This document shows positions 43,150 to 46,792 of a stretch of 46,792 nt of DNA, one piece after another (position 1 is the stretch's first letter; each line of letters starts with the position of its first letter). The notes under the pieces are model-generated. The model saw nothing but the letters and a program-made list of their open reading frames with translations, made no database searches and was not told where the DNA came from. A program made the position numbers and the translations under genes. The stretch is from assembly GCA_050117315.1 (NCBI GenBank), contig JASFMY010000039.1, positions 1-46,792 of the forward strand, in the 5' to 3' direction. Source of the DNA: JANQIV01 sp050117315. GTDB lineage: Bacteria; Bacteroidota; Ignavibacteria; Ignavibacteriales; Melioribacteraceae.

Positions 43150-43277
43150 GTCATTTCGAATCCCCGGCGTTCCGCCGCGGATTGTCGGAGTGTCCGAAGG
43201 ACTCCTATGGAGAGAAATCTGAACCCCGTTGTAGATTAAAGATTTCTCAGTCGCAAAGAACGCTCCTTCGAAATGAC
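43150..43277. repeat. GTCATTTCGAA inverted-repeat element
   Basis: Perfect 11-base inverted ends GTCATTTCGAA (43150-43160) and TTCGAAATGAC (43267-43277) enclose 106 bases with internal AGAAATCT/AGATTTCT pairing. It sits between two exported-protein genes. Partial relatives occur near 40027, 41240 and 46163-46202. Confidence 0.75.
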
Positions 43278-43298
43278 AATCTTGGAGTTTACGATACT

Positions 43299-44492
43299 TT
43301 ATTGTTGCCATAATCCCAGTCGTTCTTTTATGTATTCACCGTAATATCTTAAAAATTTGTACGCATCATCATTTATTGCATTTTGTGATAAGGCATTTTC
43401 AACATAAAGCAAATAATCATTTGTTTTATTTAACGCATCTGTCCATAACTCTGTGTCTATGTCTGCTTCTATTAAACTGAGCTTTAATGAAAGTGTGTCG
43501 TATGTTAGGGTATCCGGGATCCAGCCATAGCTGAAACTCTGATGGTTATAAGAGATTAGGCTGTCTATCATTTCGGTTTCTGAAGTGGAAGAATCCGGTT
43601 TAACAGGTTTAAAGCTTTCCACTTCATTGTTGATAAAATGTTTAACAGTTTCATTAACCTCTTGTTCAATGTACTCCAAAATGAATTTATAGTTTTCCGG
43701 GCTTCCAAACTCTTGTAATAATTCTTTCGAAATATCAATACGAATAGCTCCGTAAGATTCTTCTAATAATCTTTGTTTATAAACTTCAATAAGTTCAGCA
43801 TTGTTATATTTACTTAAATAATTTAATAAAACTGTTAACCTTACCTCCCCCTCAGAATCGTTCATAAAGGATTCAATGAGGTTTGTTATTGAGCCTTCTT
43901 CATAAATTTTATGGAGATCTCTCAAAGCGATTAAACGATCATCAACTAAAGAAGCATTTTGTGCAGCATAAATTAATTCAATTTTCGCTTGCTCTTCGTA
44001 ACCTGGCGAATTTATTATAATGTCCTTTAGTAAAGTCAGTGCAGTGAAATCAATCCTTGGTTTTTTTGCATTTATTAGTTCGAAAACTTCATTTGCTTTT
44101 GAGTAATCATTTAATGCAAATAATACGCCTATAGCCTCTACCTTATATTCTAAATATCCCATCCTTTGTTTTTGGGTATATAAAGAATCCATTTTATTTA
44201 TGAAATTTGCAGCATAATCATAAGTAACGGACGAATTTATCTCCATCAAAGCTTCCAAATATATCGGTTGTAATAATAATTCATCACTCCATATTTTTTG
44301 AATTAGACTATCTTCTGCTTCTACAATTTTGAACTCTATTATATCAAATAGTGCACTCATTCTTATGCTTGCATTCGTGTCACTCAAAGCAGTAATTATT
44401 CTCTCTTTTCTTTCTTCCGTTAATGTTTGAGAAAATATGGGATGAAGAGTGAACAGCAATATAAATGTAAATACAATTTTAATATGTTTCAT
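43299..44492 (-). CDS. Exported HEAT-like repeat protein
   Basis: A 397-residue protein with a signal peptide (1-21, ending PIFSQ) followed by repeated pairs of helices (ERIITALSDTNASIRMSALFDII; NLIESFMNDSEGEVRLTVLLNYLSKY; and others) that look like HEAT or armadillo repeats used in protein binding. The last 100 residues, after a Ser/Thr/Glu linker near 295-305, form another helical part. I start at ATG 44492, preceded by AAAGGG; nine in-frame codons upstream overlap the previous gene's end. The upstream gene ends 17 bases away, so the two are probably co-transcribed. Specific function unknown. Confidence 0.75.
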   Translation of the reverse strand: MKHIKIVFTFILLFTLHPIFSQTLTEERKERIITALSDTNASIRMSALFDIIEFKIVEAEDSLIQKIWSDELLLQPIYLEALMEINSSVTYDYAANFINKMDSLYTQKQRMGYLEYKVEAIGVLFALNDYSKANEVFELINAKKPRIDFTALTLLKDIIINSPGYEEQAKIELIYAAQNASLVDDRLIALRDLHKIYEEGSITNLIESFMNDSEGEVRLTVLLNYLSKYNNAELIEVYKQRLLEESYGAIRIDISKELLQEFGSPENYKFILEYIEQEVNETVKHFINNEVESFKPVKPDSSTSETEMIDSLISYNHQSFSYGWIPDTLTYDTLSLKLSLIEADIDTELWTDALNKTNDYLLYVENALSQNAINDDAYKFLRYYGEYIKERLGLWQQ

Positions 44493-44509
44493 TTTTTTCC
44501 CTTTTTCTT

Positions 44510-45925
44510 TTAACCGCAATTTAAATCAGGATAATTATTTGCTTGTATATTTTCTAAAACTTCGATATATGATTGAATAAGTAGTTGTAAATCCGGATGA
44601 TAATGTGTCTCTCCTTCATTTTTCTTACGATTCCACCTTCTCTTCTCATCTTTTTTTTCAACTAGGGTTAAGAAATCTTTTAATATTTTATTGAATTCAT
44701 TCTCTAATTTAGTTTTAGCACTTGCCTTGTCGGGGTAGTCTTCACAAGCGGGTTGTAAATATCTAAATAATTCACTAAACGATAAGTTATCACCATAGTT
44801 ATGATTAAACGCTTCTTCTTTCAAGATTTCTTCAATTAGATCAACAAATCTTTCTTTGTGAATACTTTCATGGAGTTCAGTAGCATAATATAAAAAATAC
44901 CTGCCTTCTTCATTAGGTAAATTGCCATAAGTAGCTTGAAGCTTAAAGTCAGCTAAAGCCTGGCAAATTTTATCTTCGGGTATAGAATTGAGTTCTGAGT
45001 ATTCTTTAATAACTTCAAATTTTTCAATATTATATTCACAAACACCCAGCGCTGCATTTAGATAAATTTTATTTTCAGGTAATGTGTATTGCCAAGATTC
45101 CGTTGATGTATTGAAGCAGATATCAAGATTTAAGTCATCAACCAATTCATTTTCAATATTTCTGTCTTTGTTATCAAACAATGGAACAAACATTCCTGTA
45201 GCAACATTTACTTCCCAATCGTCCGGTTCACAAAAATCAAAATTTGTATAATCATTTATGTTAATTTCTTTTATACCAAATCCTGGCGTTTCTGCCGGAC
45301 TATTATCTTCACATGCATAATCTTCACAAGATTCATCTTCCAATCCAACGCGAATCCTCATAAACATTCTATGGTATGAATCAAAACTTTTTGTAATTTC
45401 GTTTATTGGTTCACCATTTATTACTATTCTTTTCCCAGAAGGAGCACCACTAACTGTAATGGTCACCGAAGAGGAACCTGGCCCAACGTAGTTTAATATA
45501 GTCTCTCCAATAGAATGACCTAAATCTGTTGAATTGTGCTTTGTAATTATTGTTTGATTACGCATGCTAGTTGTTATGTACGATTCAATACTTACAAAAC
45601 CTGTAATCGAACTTTCATAAACATAAGGCTCGATATTTGGGCTGTATTCATTGCGATAATTTATTGAACCCTGCACATGTCCTGTTGTATAAGGCTCATT
45701 TGGTGGGTATGGAAAAGGATAACTCCCTGTCGAAAAGCTCATTTCAATTCTTAAATTAAGCGTCGTTTCATTTATTTTATTTAAGGTATTGTAATTCGCA
45801 TTTTTTTGTAGATTAATCTCAATCTCCTCTTCTATTACAACTTGAGCATTGTACATGCTGAAGGACAAAAGGAAGAAAAGAGCTGCAAGTATTTTTTTAC
45901 AGTAAACCGTATGTATTTTTCCCAT
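44510..45925 (-). CDS. Exported protein with an HExxH motif, possible metalloprotease
   Basis: A 471-residue secreted protein: signal peptide about 1-27 (FFLLSFSMYNAQ). A beta-rich N-terminal half (about 30-195) is followed by a Cys- and Asp-rich stretch (CEDYACEDNSPAETPG, about 200-215) and a helical C-terminal half. H352-E353-xx-H356 (TELHESIHKERF) matches the zinc-binding motif of many metallopeptidases; a third ligand is not clear, with E362-E376 Glu residues as candidates. No known family is recognised, so peptidase activity is a suggestion. AAGGTG precedes the ATG. It is the first of the two-gene unit with the HEAT-like protein. Confidence 0.65.
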   Translation of the reverse strand: MGKIHTVYCKKILAALFFLLSFSMYNAQVVIEEEIEINLQKNANYNTLNKINETTLNLRIEMSFSTGSYPFPYPPNEPYTTGHVQGSINYRNEYSPNIEPYVYESSITGFVSIESYITTSMRNQTIITKHNSTDLGHSIGETILNYVGPGSSSVTITVSGAPSGKRIVINGEPINEITKSFDSYHRMFMRIRVGLEDESCEDYACEDNSPAETPGFGIKEININDYTNFDFCEPDDWEVNVATGMFVPLFDNKDRNIENELVDDLNLDICFNTSTESWQYTLPENKIYLNAALGVCEYNIEKFEVIKEYSELNSIPEDKICQALADFKLQATYGNLPNEEGRYFLYYATELHESIHKERFVDLIEEILKEEAFNHNYGDNLSFSELFRYLQPACEDYPDKASAKTKLENEFNKILKDFLTLVEKKDEKRRWNRKKNEGETHYHPDLQLLIQSYIEVLENIQANNYPDLNCG

Positions 45926-46075
45926 AAATCACCTTGAATTAGTATTTGTATTTTAACTCATTGAAAATGCGATTACATATTAAATAGAGCGGCTATTAAT
46001 TACAAATTATTTTTACCATTTAAATGGAAAATAATCTAAGAGGTTTTATCTGCTTTTTAGTTATTAAGGAAAGCT

Positions 46076-46105
46076 GTAATGCAGATTGCCAGCAATCTGC
46101 ATTAC
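46076..46105. repeat. REP-like palindrome, copy 3 (compensated variant)
   Basis: GTAATGCAGATTGC-CA-GCAATCTGCATTAC. Relative to the other copies the C in the left arm is T and the paired G in the right arm is A, so pairing is kept. Confidence 0.88.
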
Positions 46106-46201
46106 ACCAATTTACTTCATAAGCACATGTCCTCCGAAGTCATCCTACGACGTGTCGCTTTTAAGATTTCTCACCCCCAAAAAACGGGGGATTCGAAATG
46201 A

Positions 46202-46237
46202 CAAAACGTTTAGATATCTAATTTTGCAGAAACTCTA
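46202..46237 (+). repeat. Long direct repeat, copy 2
   Basis: Second copy of the 36-base stretch at 40137-40172 (35 of 36 identical). It directly follows a GATTCGAAATGA repeat word. The rest of the 45926-46620 gap holds other decayed repeats and no gene. Confidence 0.85.
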
Positions 46238-46372
46238 ATATTGATGTAACCTATAGTCTCTTATAAACTTATGAATTGAAAGCTTCTCTAACGCATAATT
46301 GGGGTTAACCTGGGACAAATAATCTCTGAGTTGAAAAACATACGAATAGAAAAGAAGTGAACTTTATGTGCT

Positions 46373-46402
46373 GTAACGCAGATTGCCAGCAATCTGCGTT
46401 AC
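46373..46402. repeat. REP-like palindrome, copy 4
   Basis: GTAACGCAGATTGC-CA-GCAATCTGCGTTAC, perfect arms. Preceded by GAGTTGAAAAACATACGAATAG, similar to the sequence upstream of copy 2. Confidence 0.88.
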
Positions 46403-46542
46403 GCCAATCTTTAACCTACTTCACAAGCACCATCCTCCGCAGCCAACCTACATTTTTCTTCACTAATGTTATAAAATGTCGTGAACTCCAAGATTGTCAT
46501 TTCAAAGGAACGTTTTGTGTGAGTGCTTGTCCCGCAATTACC

Positions 46543-46559
46543 CATGGGCGTCAACTTAA
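46543..46559 (+). repeat. Candidate insertion-sequence end
   Basis: CATGGGCGTCAACTTAA; the pattern CATNNGCGTCAACTTAA occurs also at 41322-41338 and, inverted, at 41707-41723. It lies 61 bases before a transposase start, where a terminal repeat is expected. The true outer end is not determined. Confidence 0.55.
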
Positions 46560-46620
46560 AAAAGTACTATTAGCTTCAAAAACAGTAAATTTGTTTAGGA
46601 CAAACAAAAAGGACTATTCA

Positions 46621-46792
46621 ATGAAAGCAAATAGCACAAAGCAAAGGAAAAGTTTTATAGAAAAGAAATTAGATAAAATTCCATTGGAGAAACTATCAAA
46701 GGAAAGCAAATTTAACAATAGGCAGCCGAAAAAAATATCGACAAAAGATTTTTTGTTGGGATTTTTTATGATGGTCAATAACAGCGGAAACA
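46621..46792 (+). CDS. IS4-like transposase, N-terminal part (cut by window end)
   Basis: The first 57 residues of a protein that runs past the right edge. It starts MKANSTKQRKSFIEKKLDKI and includes RQPKKISTKDFLLGFFMMVN, which resembles the N-terminal (K/R)KISPxxFLLGFF segment of IS4-family transposases in Bacteroidota. AAAAGGA stands eight bases before the ATG. The DDE catalytic residues would be beyond the window, so family and integrity cannot be confirmed. Confidence 0.6.
   Translation, partial: MKANSTKQRKSFIEKKLDKIPLEKLSKESKFNNRQPKKISTKDFLLGFFMMVNNSGN

Noticed and set aside
43084..43311. Short minus-strand open frame over the GTCATTTCGAA element
   Set aside because: It is composed of a dispersed inverted repeat and overlaps both neighbouring genes; no coding signal.

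Overview
The window looks like a chromosomal piece of a member of the Ignavibacteria (Bacteroidota/Chlorobiota group). The DNA is AT-rich. One exported protein (42443-43087) ends in a type IX secretion sorting domain with the core QNYPNPFNP, which is very common in that lineage. Long-range regulators are abundant, and the intergenic repeats resemble those of Bacteroidota relatives. The assignment is inferred from these traits, not from a marker gene.

Layout. (1) 1-4265: a CRISPR adaptation region. It holds the decayed end of one array (1-118), a DUF1841 gene, cas4, cas1, a GxxExxY-family gene, cas2, a leader, and a second array with eight identical 30-bp repeats plus one decayed terminal repeat. 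No interference genes are in view. Iterated CACGAATT repeats sit at nearly every gene border here. (2) 4416-12994, minus strand: a probable operon under a TetR-type regulator. It encodes a membrane-fusion protein, an RND pump and a TolC-like channel, then a crotonase, a membrane adenylate cyclase and a TerB-like protein, closed by a strong terminator. Two matching ATACAT-N6-ATGTAT palindromes precede tetR and the adaptor gene. (3) 13085-26751: a signalling block. It contains a membrane AraC-type regulator, a REC / NrtA-NasS-like / CheW triple fusion, a second divergent CheW, several histidine kinases, an HDOD protein, a tRNA-Lys, a two-receiver protein, an NtrC-type sigma-54 activator with a partner kinase, and a REC-HisKA protein without an ATPase domain. 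(4) 26092-39746, minus strand: a compact type IV pilus-like operon. Its order is two odd pilins, PilC, PilB, PilT, a PilM-PilN fusion, a PilO-PilP fusion and a secretin, followed without a break by a response regulator, a large hybrid kinase and the REC-HisKA protein. A near-consensus sigma-54 promoter stands upstream of the first pilin. (5) 39747-46792: repeat-rich DNA with a few genes: a conserved hypothetical protein, three exported proteins, and the start of a transposase cut by the window edge.

How it may work together (inference): the sigma-54 promoter of the pilus operon, the NtrC-type activator 16 kb away and the receiver/kinase genes at the operon's end suggest a surface machine that carries its own phosphorelay. 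The pilins (leader only MG, start QQQLL, no Glu5), the fused alignment proteins and a PilT with an altered Asp box make this the strongest candidate for an undescribed variant system. The REC-NasS-like-CheW fusion is a second candidate. The CRISPR region is notable for repeat-bounded cassettes inserted within the cas genes.
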